Shown: one piece after another, positions 34,143-46,868 of the stretch
Layout: each line of letters begins with the position of its first letter
Numbering within the stretch: position 1 is the first letter of the stretch
Assembly: GCA_963556695.1 (NCBI GenBank)
Contig: CAUWAG010000013.1
Coordinates: forward strand, 496,001-560,000
Direction: 5' to 3'
DNA: 64,000 nt
DNA from: Anthostomella pinea
Taxonomy: Eukaryota; Ascomycota; Sordariomycetes; Xylariales; Xylariaceae
Translations under genes and position numbers: made by a program
The notes under the pieces: generated by a model
Told to the model about the DNA's origin: nothing
The model's input: the letters and a program-made list of their open reading frames with translations, nothing else
Databases searched by the model: none

Positions 34143-37100
34143 TTGGAGTGCTTAGTAAAGGGTGTCTTTGGCATCCTCGACCAGCACCTTGGAAGGGCGG
34201 TTGGTCTCGACCACCTCTGTCTTTCACGTACTCCCGTGATACAATTCGATGCCGAGCTCCCGGATCACTCCCAACGGCATATCACATCCCAGTGGTACAG
34301 CCGCCAACTGCGCCTACCTACACAATGCGTTCATCTGTACAAGGCTGGTGGGCGGCTGCATGAACAGGGTCTTGCGCTTGTTTGCCGGTAAGCGGGTCAG
34401 GGACGAAGCCGGGATAGAATTGTCATTTGATCACTGGGATAGACCCGGCCATGCACCTAACGGTACGTCTGGGCGTTTTGATAGTTGACAAGCCAGGAGT
34501 TGTCAACAAGCCGCTCCTGGTTCACGAAATGCAGCCAAGTTGAGTTGAGTTATCACAAGCATCGTCACGTTTTGCGGGGATTGCAGCGTCCGGATCCCCC
34601 ACGTAACAAGCCGCATCTTGGAATCGTCAGTGATCGAGCAGGAAAAGCTGCAACCATCTACCATCTACACCTGCATAGGCGGGCCTCACTCGATGCGGCC
34701 GCATTTCCGATGAGGCGTGGGGATGCAGTCGTCTGCAGAAGCCTGCGTTAGTGCACAGGAGCAACCGTTGAGAGATGGTATACGAGTTGCAAGAGCACGC
34801 CACACGAGTGAGACCATCGATATGACCGGTGGATGTCTTAGCCCTGGGTTCTGTTGTTGCACCTCGATAGTCGGGACATTAACAGCCACTCAAGCCAGTC
34901 AACATAAAGGCTGTCCCTCCCAAGAATGGGCGAACGGCAGATTGGTCCCTGTCTCCAACCTTTCACAGCGCGTCTGTAGCCGCTGGCCATGCCCGCAGTC
35001 TTGTCTCACGGTTCCGTCGTGGAGAAAGGCCCCATATGAATTTGCGGTTATGGGGCTACCTGGTTTGATTCCTACCCAACGGACAGTTGCGCCTGGTGCT
35101 TGACGATCTAACTAACTTCAACCATCCTTCTGTCAGCATTCATGCCGAAATGAGTCGTTGTCTGACGACACATGGTAGGATTGATTATCATCTCTGCCAG
35201 ATTGAGACCACGGCAACACAACGCGAAGGGCAGCCAGCCATCGGAAACCCCAATCGAGTATGGACCTACCTAGATAGTACCTACAGCTACCTACTAACGC
35301 AGTATAGCTACCCGGGCCCCGGCGCTGACTGGCAGCCTGCAGGGGCCCCTGCGCCTGGGCATTGATCATCAAGGTGAATTGCGAGGATGCTGACATACGC
35401 ACTGCTCACTGCTCAGCACAGACAATGCGGAGCTATCCTTGGAGATTGTCAGATTGATGATCCCTGACGGGCCTCGAGCCCTCGAATCGGCTCTCCGCAG
35501 TCGATGACCCGCCCCATTGCTCCACGAAATGCCTCCCGCAAGTGGATGACCGTGGACCCCATTGCCTCACCCTGTCCGCCTGTCAGGCGATCCAATTCCA
35601 GATGAATCTCGGTTTGAACCTGGTCTCCAGCATAAACCATTTGGCGATTGTGGCAGTTACGGATAATACAGGTCGACCCCTGAAATAATGTACCGTGGGT
35701 CGGTTTCAACATGGGGCCTTATCAAGTACCAGTATATAAGGACGGATACTCCCCGACCGAGAAAATACTTCAGATTTCTTCGATTCTCTTCTCAACTTAT
35801 GCGGTTTTAAGCGTTTTAAACAAGTAACTAATGGTTTCCACCGGTACATAGTTTCTCCCTTGCCGGTACTTGTGCAAGGAACATTATTTCAGGGGTTGAC
35901 CTGTAGGCACCCGCATGGACGTCGCTCCGCTTGAGCCTCGTTTCGTACCAAAGACACAGAGACGAGGGCCAGTGGGAGGCCAGTGTGCTGGTGGTAGAGC
36001 ATTCGGGACAGGCAAACAACGTCGGAGCTCGGGCAGGTGCGCGGTGTAACTTGTCGAGGATGCCAGGGCCGCTGGAGCATGACGTTTCGTACGCGACCTC
36101 TGCGCCGTATGCGACTCTACATGGTCGATGTCGCCGCTACACACAGCCAAGCTCCAAGGGAAGCGTACGACGGGCAATTTCTGCAATTGAAAGGCCTCAC
36201 TATGAGATCATACCATTAGGGGAAGAGTTGCCGACTTCGGCTGCGATGGGAGAGGAAGCCTTGCATAAGCGGAACGCTGCACAGCCGCCTGGCGTTTGTA
36301 ACACAATCTCGGCCTCCTCGCTCTTTACATACGCTAGACTCGAACTGGCTTGTGCCTCCCAGGATCGCTCAAGCCTCTTGAAAGTTGGGCATTGATAGGC
36401 AAGGATTCAGCTGGAGCTGACCAACTGGAAGACAGCTCGGCGCACGGAATCCAATCGGTCTCGCTCGCTTGGACCTCCTGACCATTTCTGCCCAATCGCC
36501 CAATGGTAATCGGTGAGGGCTTTCGCGTCTGACCCGGAGATGATGTCCAATTGGCAAGCTGGTCGTGTTTCAACGGGGTGCTGTTGGTTGCTTCGGGAGA
36601 GTCGTCGAGACCAACAGCGTTGGTCCTCGTCGTCGTCTTCACATGCCGCGTGTTGGTTTGGATCAGGCGCGCTGAAGAACAACGGTTGACGGCGGCAAGA
36701 GAAGTGGGCACGAGGGCCGTCCCTTTCTTTAGCCAGATCTACAATCTAGCGGACGTTGGAGAAAGGCGGAAGCGGCGAGGGCTAGGATGACGGTATGTTG
36801 GTTGGTTCTATGCGATATATTCCCAGCCACCAGTGACTTGATGGCCTGGATGCTACACGAGCTTGCCGCGACCCGCGACGACTCGATGGAAGAGCTGTGG
36901 CCCCAACAAGCAGGCACCTAGGCCGTACCCATGGGATGGAGAAACGAGGTTTGCTTTTCAAGGCTGACAGGCTGTCGCATTAACCGCACTTTGACAAGCT
37001 TAAGATCGCCAGAAAGTTGAAACGATAGCTTATCGGATGCTCGGACCCCCATGGCTTGACGCTTTATTTTTGGATATATCAGTCTTCAGACTTCATCTTT

Positions 37101-39929
37101 CTCAACGTCAAACTGGAATGAGGCGTAAATGTATCCCAAGCTCCGACCCCTCGAAGTCGAGGCGAGGCTTTCAGCATTGAACGGTGGTCGATCGTCGACG
37201 GATGTGGAGCAGCAGAGCGCCGAAGCGTCAGGGGATTTATTAACAAATTCGGCCTGCCGAACCCCCCGCCCCCTGCTGTTATGCAATCATCGCTTCTCGC
37301 TTCACGGGGGACCAGGGACCCCGGGCAAGCTGCTCATCTCGTTTTCACCTGGTCAACGTTGTCTTACAGAACGGAAATAATGGTTGTGGGAGTTGCGACA
37401 AGACCTGCTCGGGGGCCACAGGGACGTCCATACCCCTCCTTTGTCCGATTGTGCCCTGGGATGATCCGATAATGGCCGAGTTGGTGATTCTAGCCAGAAA
37501 GCCAGACACGATACCCTACGATGTCACGCACTCCCCACAACCGGGGGCAAAGGGTCTCGAGGGTCCCCAAAGGATCGAGGGACTGACGAGTGCAATTTCT
37601 GTAATACGAATCCAGCTGCTGACCAGGTGCGATGAGTGGATGTGTTTCTCAACTATCGTCGAAGGTGAGGGGCTCCGACGACGTTGTCGCGGCGTCGGTG
37701 GTTATGGCTCGCTGGCGACCGTCAAATAGAAAGTCAGAAGCCAGGCTGACGATGGACATGGAGTCGATGGACGGCAACGGGTGGCATAGAGTGGCCCATG
37801 TTGGCCCATGTTGGCCCTATGAGAGGACGATGCGGTCCGTCTTCTATATGGGGAGGTGGACCAAGGACATGCATGATGCCTCCTCCCAGCCCCTGCTAGT
37901 CAGCCCGTCGAGTTTCAACGAGTCCACAAGGCCTCTGTGGACTCGGCCTCCAGTGGAGCAAGATGAAGCCAAGCTCTTCAGGATCCTCACGAAATACCTC
38001 GTCCAGCGTCCAGCGTCCTCATTCGAACAGCTTGACCGAGGCAGACGTTGCGATAGCCGCGATAGAGTGGCTGCTGACTCTATCAGCCCGACCCAAGCCC
38101 CCAACGCTCTCTTCATCAGGATTCGAACGGGTGTCGTGACGACTCCTAGGGCCTATCAGGTCTTGAACCGAGTCCCCGCAGGGCCTCTATTCGCTGTGGT
38201 CTCTCGACCTCCTCTCCCATCGCCTTCTCCCACTGCTGGGGTGTGGTACTATTGATACCGACTTCTCATTAATGACAGAGATGACAGAAGCAGGATAGAT
38301 TTTGTTTTTTGGCCGACTTCAAGTGGCGTATCAGGCCTCGTAATAAGCAACTGCTAGGGTCTGATATCGTTCCCACGATGTCACGGTCGAGTCGTAATGT
38401 ATTGCATTTGTCTATTATTCTTGTTGGTTCCGATTTGCTTTTCATCCTTCTTGCGCCCCATTCCAACACTCGGGACTTTCCAGCACCCGCCCTCTAGTAA
38501 GATCCAGTCCGTGCCATCCCGCAGCATCGAACATCCTTTCTCAGAAGCACAGATCGGGGTTTCGGGGGCAGCGGCCGGCCAGTCGATGATAGTCTGGGAG
38601 GAAAGAGCTTATACAATGGCATCTACTGAGTTTCTGCAACCTACCCGACCTACTGGTCTCCCACATCCGCAACTCGTCTACGGCATGCCGAACGCCCGTG
38701 GCTTTCGCTTGCTTTTTTCCGAACTAGCCTTGCCAATCCTATCTGATAAAGGCTATGATCAAGGATCTGGCTCGCTACATTGGGTTGTGCTTTCCCCTCC
38801 GCTCACCAGGGCCATGTACAACCGCACCCCAGTCGAGCCTGGCAGCCCTCTCTAGACGACATCCACGCCTACCTTAATTCATCTTTCCCCTGGAGCCAGC
38901 CCTTGTCCTGCCAGGGCTTGTCATGCCACATCTATCCTTCAAAGGTTACCACCACCCCCCTCTAGGTATGTATCTCGTCTGTCATACAAGGCCCCCAGGA
39001 TTCGTAGGGACACACACATCCCTGTTGCTGCATACAAACACACTTGCCCTACATATGTAGCTCATGTATGGTTTCCTCCACATGTCTGTGTCTACCACCT
39101 GCGGCCTTGTCTTTCGTTTTGCGTCTGATATTCCAAGCTCGACAACCTAGCAGCCAGACTGCGTTACGTCGTCGCCTCCATCTTCTGTCTGATCATCATC
39201 GATGGCAGAACCAGTAAAAGTCGACTCAATCCCACAGATATTGTTTGTTACACGATTGCCCGTCCGTCGATACTGCGGCGGTCACCATATACAACAGGCC
39301 AAGCTCCTAGTCCTCGATGCGCCGATAGAGAAATACGTTCCCTGTTAGGGAAATTCGGAAAAGAGCCCCCAAGGATCGACCTAGCCGTCTGGAGAGTGAG
39401 AGTTGGGCCAAATTGACAGAGACCGGAAGGCCAATCCCGGATGTTTGTTGGTTGGTGATTCCTAGGACTCGGCCGTCTCCTCCCGCATATTGGTGGTATA
39501 CACGAGCATACGCAGTTTACCATCTGTACTTGAGTCAACACCTGCGTCTCCTCGCCATTCTCGTTTCGGAGCCTAGGTGTGCCAAGCTTCTTCTCCCAGA
39601 CCGCCAACGTTACTGCAGCTCTCAACCGCGCACGAGTGCTTCCGACTACACGGCATACCAGTGCACACCACCTCCATCGAACCAATTGGTTGGCTGAGCC
39701 TGCATGTCGTCTCCCGCTTGTAAACCTCAAGTCGCCAGATACAAGCCGGCAGATCCCTACGGGTCGTCAGAACCAGCCCTCCCGCGCTAGTAGGCACTCG
39801 CCGTGGTCTGGTGCAGACCTACATCACAGCGGCAGCGCATCTCAGACCATACCGTGACCATCAGTCGATGCGGCTTCTGGTCACGCCCACCTCCAAGGAC
39901 CTCGTCAAAGCGGCTCAACCGGGCGGACC
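34143..39929. other. Long (5.8-kb) gene-poor intergenic region
   Basis: No ORF on either strand shows family resemblance or splice logic that I can support. The longest (about 207 codons at 37632-38255, plus strand) has no recognisable domain. Contains a 12-bp GGCCCATGTTGG-type tandem repeat near 37793-37817, an isolated TATA element (35733) and C/T-rich stretches near 38400-39000. The right part is likely the extended promoter and leader of the regulator gene at 39930. Confidence 0.5.
35733..35740 (+). promoter_or_regulatory. Orphan TATA element
   Basis: TATATAAG is followed about 30-60 nt later by a pyrimidine-rich CTTCAGATTTCTTCGATTCT stretch typical of fungal transcription starts. No convincing ORF follows: the first ATG gives a six-codon ORF, and one at 35914 gives about 44 codons. 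It may drive a short or noncoding transcript. Confidence 0.3.
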
Positions 39930-41703
39930 ATGCATGACACCATGATCAGCTCCACTGGCATAGACCAGGAAAACCACATGGCTCATGACGACTCGTACTC
40001 GAACGGACAATGGGTTGACATGAGCCACTATACACACATGGGCATGGCGGGCTACCCAAGCGACTACTTCGTACCGGGGCCATCCCATGGACTGCCATCA
40101 GACTCCATCGGGGGGCACATGGGGCCACCGCCGGTTCCTCAGCCATTGCATCCAAATTATGGGAACCAACTTCCTCATCCCATAATAATACCCAATCAAG
40201 CACCTGCCCATGTCCCATGGCCCAGTCTCCGTACGAACCCATCCCACAATTATTCAGCGCCTCCAGTGGCCATTCCTCCTGTCTCTGCGCCCATGAGGCA
40301 GCAGCCGAGGCTGCCTACCATCAACACTTCGCAGCCGCGGAGGACTCTAACAGATGAGGACAGGAGGAACATGTGTAAGTTTCACGAAGAAAACCCCCAC
40401 ATCAAACAGACGGAGATAGGACTGAAGTTTGGTGTCGAGCGAAGGTAAGGTCAACGGTGCGCCGACGTCCATGTTCCTGCGCTGACATAGCTTCAGTACG
40501 GTATCGAAGGTCTTGCGAAAGAAAGACCAGTATCTGAATCAGGATGACCGCAGTGAGTCCCCAATCAAAAGGAACAAGGGCAAGTCTCCTCCAGACATAG
40601 AGCGAGCGCTTGCGAACTGGGTCAGGGGGCAGCAGAAAAAGGGGTTGGTCGTGAGCGACTACGACATGCAAGAGAAGGCGAAAGTCTTCTGCACTGGCTC
40701 CGACAGCCCGCTCAAGACCATCACTGCCTCCTGGCTGGAGAAGTTCAAGCAGAAGCATGGAATTGGCCCAGGCAAGCTGATACGCAGGGCATCGGAGACT
40801 GCAATCCCAGACGGCTCTCGACTGGACAGGTTGGATACGGAATCACCATTGATGTCTGCCTCGCAGACTCCTGGCGGCGTCTCACCTGCCTCGCCAGCCG
40901 GCCAGGCCTCGTCACCACAAGTCACTTCGGCGAACGTGAAGGACGAAGAAAAGGACACCGCCTCTGGCTTTATGGATTTTGAGAACAGCGCATACGCTCA
41001 TGCTAATTCGCTCGAACCACCGTCCGCTTCCAGCACCAGGACTGACCCGCCAAGCTCGACTTTCTCGGGCGGAGCCTTTAGCCCGACATTCTCCTACTCG
41101 CCAGACATCAACACGGGAGTGTTCGGTCAACAGGCAAACTCGAATTTTCAAAGGCCGCGGAGCCAGACCGTCCCCAACATTGAGCCGTCGCTTGAGTACA
41201 TCAACCAACCGCAGGGCAGCGAGCCCCTGACGCCGAAATACAGCGCTTCCGGTACTGCGCCGTCCTCTGCTCTCGAGTCTCCCGCACATGAGATGGGCGC
41301 TTCCTCATTTGGACTCGACGCGGCCATGTCTCCGCACGCGCTTCACCGTACAAGCAGCAACAGTAGCCTCGCAGGAAGGTCCGCCACCTCCGGGGCAGTT
41401 TCGGGAACGATGGGATCATCCACACCGAACTCGCCGACACAGGAGGACGCCCGTCGAGCGGCGGACACCCTCCTGAGCTTCATGCAGAACCAATCCACAA
41501 GCTGGGTCGATCCGAGCGACTACGTTGTTTTCGTTCGACTGACTGAGAAGCTGGGACTGAACCAGCACCAGCTCGGAGGAGCTCCCAAGGGCATGTCGGC
41601 AGCCCACGGGCTCGGCGGACTGTGGAGAATACCCGAGGGCGACACGGAGATGTCCAACTCCATTTCGCCGTCGAGCAAGCACGGGACGGCTATGAGTGGG
41701 TGA
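39930..41703 (+). CDS. CENP-B/Tc5-type HTH transcriptional regulator
   Basis: Exons are 39930..40444 and 40497..41703 (573 aa). The 52-nt intron (GTAAGG, branch CTGAC, acceptor TTCAG) lies inside the first HTH and joins GVER to STVSKV. Residues 1-135 are Pro/His/Met-rich and disordered. Residues about 138-185 form a CENP-B N-terminal HTH (RTLTDEDRRNMCKF, IGLKFGVERSTVSKVLRKK). Residues about 200-270 form the second CENPB/Tc5-type DNA-binding domain (DIERALANWVRGQQKKGLVV, LKTITASWLEKFKQKHGI). The remainder is Ser/Pro/Thr-rich, with a short conserved C-terminal piece (RRAADTLLSFMQ, DYVVFVRLTEKLGL). There is no DDE transposase domain, so this is the pogo-type DNA-binding half without the catalytic half. 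It is likely a nuclear sequence-specific regulator. The unusually long upstream region fits a regulated gene. Confidence 0.85.
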
Positions 41704-43318
41704 AACGCTCTGGACTGTCTCTCTTGCGACGTCTGTCCACGTGGCTTCTCTGTCTCAGCCCTACGACTCAGTTCGGCTTAGGCTTAGACGCAGCCGCCAC
41801 TGCTATGAAGCATGGGAGACGACGAGCACTCATCATTGCGCTGCTACCAGAGTGCGCATTCATTTTTCCAAACTCGACATATTGCACACCACAAACAGGG
41901 GAAGTCGACCCATGACCAACCGACTATAGATCAAGTCTCGCGACACCTTCAGGATACTGTTTACTCTTCCTGCCACCTCCTTCCACCTTCCAGATCGGCC
42001 GAGCCCACTGCGACCTCGAGCCGACGCACGCTACACCATACACAATCCGAAAGAGTCCCACGACGCCCCGGAAACGGAATCCATCATCACCAACTCCAGG
42101 GAAGCTCCCCAAGCACGCAGGACAGGCCCAGAATCATCGGCCTTCACTCAGCTAGAGAACAAGCCCCATCCACCCATTGACCATCTGCCAATCCACCTAC
42201 CCATCTATATACATATACCCACGGTTCTCACGAAGCCATTCATCCCCATATAAACAATACCCCGCCGGCGCCCACGCGTCACGCACAGCACACCACAGCC
42301 GACCCAACATCGGAATCGAGCAATCGAAAACACGGGAAAAGGAAATCACTACTTCTATCTATTCTCTTCATACCATCGAAAAGACTTGTCCCCGCTCACG
42401 CGATCTGCTTTTGAAGAACATCATATTTGCATATACCCTATACCCACCGCGCGCTCGCGCGACCTTTTCGCCGTCGCTGACTCCTCCGTTCATCCCGATT
42501 ATCAGATCACACACTTGGGGAAGAAGGAAGAACACATACATCACACTCATTCAAGCGCGCAAGAGTTTTTTGCTTTGCTGCTCAGTTGGAACGGGAGGAG
42601 TCAGGGGAAAGGGGGCGGGGGGCGCGGGACGGAAAGGGGAAGGGAAGGGGAGTTCATTTCAGCATAAGGCGTTTTCCTCGATTTTCTGGTTTGTTGATTC
42701 TTGCTATTTATCTGCTTTCTGTTTATGTTTCTGGCTTTGGCTTCTTCACATCTATGTTTGCAAATTCTGCCTTTTTCGCATCATGGCCATCGTTCATTAA
42801 TAATCACCATCGCTTGATTTCAAGAAGTTCCAATGGCAAGTCAAGTCAGTCAGCCAGCCATCATCAGAGTTAAGACAGACCTAATAATAGTCTGTATGCC
42901 TTATGTTTTGTATTCATCCACCAAAGGAGGAAGACCGAGCGCGCAAGCAATATTGGAGACGAGCAGCGGTCGTTTAGTTCTGCTTTTTCATGGCGCTGCA
43001 GAGCAACAAAAGCAACACAGCGAAAACCCCATAATCAATACCAACACGTTGGTTTAGGAGGGGGCGCCGTCTGATTTCCCGGAAGCCCCCCTCTTCACGA
43101 CCTCCGCCTTCTACTTTTCTCCTCGCTGATTGATTGGCAAGTGAAACATGTCGCAGTGACTTAAAATAGAACGCGAGATATGATCACCGCGACGCGAAGC
43201 ACCGGTTGAAACTCTTCAAAACTTTCTCGTTTCGTTCATCTATCATCTGACGCAGACTAATTAATCTCTTGGGTATCAAACATTATTCACTTCATAGGCA
43301 TGACCCTGCCTGGGTCGC
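41704..43318. other. Convergent 3' region with G-rich tract
   Basis: Between the CENP-B-type regulator (plus) and the PXA gene (minus). Contains a G-run cluster at about 42604-42628 (four runs of three or more G), a possible quadruplex, followed by a T-rich stretch. The ORFs seen here have no recognisable content. Confidence 0.5.
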
Positions 43319-46300
43319 TTAACTCAACCTCTCCTCCCATAAGTCGTCAATGCCTCTCTCGGCCAGCTCGGGAATGAGACGCACAAGTACCAACTCCAGG
43401 ATCCCGTACACCAAGTGCTTATTGCAGTAGGCATCCGAGAAGACGTCGAGAACGCCTGTCTCAATCTCGGATAGGATCCTGTCCTCATCCTCGTCTTCGT
43501 GACACATGTCAGCCTGATAATCGTCACCGGCCTCGTCCGGCCGCTCACCGGTCTCCGGAAATTGTCGGTTCGGATCTGATGTCAACGTTGTATCCTTTCG
43601 CTTGCCAGGCTTACCCTCATCAGTAAACCGCACGCGTGGAACTTCCTCTCCGGTACTACTGATATCATCTGCAGTGCGATTGCTGGTGTTGCTCTCCAGC
43701 GGTCCGGACCGCGAGTTATCTCTGCTTTGCGGTTCACTGCTAGCCTTTGAGCCAGACCATGGCCAAGTGGTGCTACCATAATAAAGTCTGCCCACCCTCT
43801 TCGGAACAAGGGCCAAAAGTGCGCTAGCGCATCTGCGACGCAAGACGGCCAGCTGCTCGTCGGATGAGGGGGCCATCAGGCTGGATGAACCTGGCGCATT
43901 GTTGGGGAAAACGGCGGCACGGATCGCTCGAAGGAGCGGGGGTAGTTGAGCGGCATCGAGAACATAGACGTGGATATAGTGTGAGAGGAGTCTGCGCAAA
44001 GTCAGTATTGTGTCACCATTAGTCCGGTAGGCCATTAACGATGGGCTCCTAAGAAGACATGGCATGAGATGACGTGGGGGGTCAGTTATGATCTGGGTAA
44101 TAGTGGTATCGCGTAGGGGGTGAGACTGGAGGGGGATGCATATGAAGTTGCAAGGCGTCTGCCAAACTGCGATTCCCAGGAGCACCGGAATTCCCGAGGT
44201 AGGATATCTGTGTTGCTTTGCAGAGTCGTTCTGCAACCATGGCTTCATGGTTAATAACGGGCATTTCGCCGACCAATCGTCACCACACTCGTAGTGATTG
44301 ACAGTGCGTAGCCCCAAATGCAGGAGTTAAACGGAATGACCAGACGATTTCAAAGCTTCGATATCGCACACAGCTTTGAAAGCTTGGGACAAGACAGCGG
44401 GAGCTCGCGAGAGCTCTTGAAGCACTGACCCATCCTGGGGAAGCTCACGCAGGGGTCAGGTAGATGCTCGACTTCTTGTGCCACGCAAAGTCGTGCTGGT
44501 GTAGGATACCTGGGTCAGTCGATGCTAGGGTCTTCTGGCTCGAGGTGTGAAAGTTATATCACGCACCCCTGGGGAACCCACGCAAGCCAATGGCATGCCC
44601 GAGCCGACAAATTCCACAGCATCGAAGAGCTGGGTTTGTCTGACCAGCCCAGATACCATTGCACCTCGGTCCACCACATGAGCGACACGCAGGGTGACAA
44701 TGTCCGGGTTGAATAAGAGGGGTTGCTAAGATGACCAGGCCTGGAAGCTCTGGCCCAAGCGGATCGAAGGTAGTGTACTTTCGTACGTACCAAAGACTCG
44801 GGGACGGGAGCGTGATGCTTGTGCGTACAGGGGCGGCAGGGCAAGTCGAGCCTGACTGACCTGACGGCAGAAGCCGGTGCGAAGCGGAAGTGAAATGTAC
44901 CGGATGATGAAGTGACTGACAGAATCCATGGTTAAGGGGCGAGATCCTTGACAGGTTCCAGTTGGGCGCGTAGACAAGGCTTGCGGATGGCTGGTCCGGG
45001 TCAGCCCCGCGTGGTTTATCGTGCAATCGGACGAATAATGTCCAGGGTGACGAGGCCATTGGTCAATGGGAATGGCCCTCAGACCGGGGTCTGTGCAGGA
45101 GGGTGATGTACATAAGCTTATGGAGTATGGTGTTCACTCCCTCTCGCAAAGAATGAAGGATTGGATGGTCGCACAGCGTCGTCCTCGTTGTGCCTTGATC
45201 GATCTGGTCCTTCCTCCGCCTGCAGCCTCCTCATATGTCGGCGGCAGAACTTGCCAAGCCCAGCCGTGGGCCACATGATGCCGGAGATTGATATGGTGAT
45301 GGGGAATTCATGCCTGCCATTCACACTTGCGAAACAGGCTGGCTCTCGATTGTGAATGGAGGGTTTTCAGTCCAGTGACCTGAAATGTATGCGGTGTGAT
45401 GGGTCAGGTGCCATCCAGGTAAGGAGGCAAGGAGAATGATTCGCCTACCTGTCGAGGGTCCCATCGAGCCCGGCAATTTTCCCTGGCCCTCTCATGGCTC
45501 CCCATTGCAGCATAGACAAGGCTCCGCGCAGCCAAGGCATGCGTGCTTCCATTTCGAGCAGGTTTCCAATGCACGGCCATATTCGGAAGTCGATGATGGG
45601 AGCTTTGATCGGTGTTGCGACGGTCTCAGACGCCGCCGAAGCTTGAAGCTTCTCGCCGCCTTCATGGGTAGTCGTATCCATTGGGCGCGCCGAACTAGGA
45701 GGTAACCTCCGAGGCAACGATCCCGAGAGAACCATGGTGCTGACAATGAGGCGCATCGAGCTTACCGCAAGAAACACCCATTGGACCATAGCCCAGAATT
45801 TCCGTTGGAGAGACCAGGTCTGGTTGCCTACAGATGTTCGGGTTTCGCTGAAGTCCGTACCTTGCGTGACACGAGCTCCGGTGGACTTGGGATCAGTGGT
45901 CTCTACTGTGCTTCTTTTGCGTACTAGTCTTGTGACCATGATCAGAATCTCCCATATAAGCCATGGCTCCGATACTTTGTTGGCCACGAGGGTGCCGATG
46001 ATCATCTCCGAGAATAGTTGTCCAACCAGAGATGTAAGACACTCATTTTCGAGATCCTCAGTGGGGAGTAGCACGGCGAGAACACCCTGCACCAGAAGTT
46101 GGCGATACGCGCTCTCATTGTCTGCTTGAGCCTGAACACTCTCCGGGTCGCCAGACTTGGGGACTGGCGACAGCGCGGGTAGAGGACAAAGGGAATGATA
46201 TATTTCGCGTGAGTTCACTTTGATCGGAGGCCGGGCGGCTGAACTCTTCGCAGTCCTATATGCTGTGTGATAGGTCTGGTCAGTTCGTTTCTGTTTCATA

Positions 46301-46868
46301 CAATGTGACAGAGAAGTGTTGAGTCGCAGGATAGACGGATACACGGATAGACGGACAGAGGATACGGACCCCGAATATGTGCATCGAATAGCTCTGGCAG
46401 CTCATCAAACAACAAGCTCTCTAGGTCGATCTTCCGCAACCTTTGTTCCAAAGCGCGAGTGCAGTGGGCGATGATTTGTATGACCTCGGCGACAAACGTC
46501 TCGTCCGGTGTGATGCGCGCGTACCAATTCTGAACAAACTCCCTGATGATGATGGAGATAAGAGCATAGAGCTGCAGATCCACATCGTTCCGACTTGTCA
46601 GAGGAGGCAACAGCTCTTGTACGGGTGCGGGGGTGTTCCTCCCTCTGTCAGCAAGGTGTTGGGCGCAGAGGGTTCGCCGGATCATGGCAGCAGTGGCCTT
46701 GTCGGAGAGGAAGTCGGAGGACAAAGGACGCGCGACCCGACGGTGCGGCAAAGGAGCAGGCGATGCCAGACGGACGCCAGAAGATGTGACGGACTCGGAG
46801 GTGGTGCTCGAGCTCGCGGGCGCCTTCAGCCTGGCCGGACCGGGGCTGCCTATTCGTGCTGCGGCCAT
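43319..46868 (-). CDS. PXA-domain protein with giant intron
   Basis: Exons are 46868..46370, 46262..45449 and 43991..43319 (661 aa). Intron 1 (107 nt) has a weak GTCCGT donor but restores DAHIR to AYRTAKS. Intron 2 is 1,457 nt and joins GTLDR to LLSHYIHVYVLDAAQLP. The start MAAARIGSP is the first ATG before continuous coding sequence. The N-terminal part is disordered. The PXA domain covers roughly residues 90-275 (LYALISIIIREFVQNWYARI, AEVIQIIAHCTRALEQRLRK, LLPTEDLENECLTSLVGQLF). The C-terminal part has helices LPPLLRAIRAAVFPNN and the ending LVRLIPELAERG. PXA domains occur in sorting nexins and in fungal PXA-only proteins linked to endosomal or ER membranes; no PX domain is seen here. A membrane-trafficking role is inferred. 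Confidence 0.85.
43992..45448 (-). other. 1,457-nt intron or insertion in the PXA gene
   Basis: Bounded by donor GTAGGC (45448) and branch TACTGAC plus acceptor TTTGCGCAG (43992). The first about 70 nt from the donor already hold a branch CTGACC and acceptor ATTTCAG that could end a normal intron, but what follows has no homologous coding sequence. GGGTCAG or its complement occurs six times (44079, 44425, 44453, 44512, 44998, 45401). No transposon ORF was recognised. Confidence 0.6.

Noticed and set aside
38100..38160. GTTCGAATCC-like stretch suggesting a second tRNA on the minus strand
   Set aside because: The flanking bases do not form a T stem, and no acceptor or anticodon arm can be built.
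37632..38255. Plus-strand ORF of 207 codons in the long gap
   Set aside because: Composition and sequence look random, no recognisable motif, and no promoter features at the start.
42177..42800. Plus-strand ORF of 207 codons downstream of the CENP-B-type regulator
   Set aside because: Low-complexity 3' flanking sequence. Hydrophobic stretches come from T-rich DNA.
44559..45059. Minus-strand ORF of 166 codons inside the giant PXA-gene intron
   Set aside because: No homology pattern, Pro/Ser-rich chance-type composition, and no splice sites that would join it to the PXA frame.
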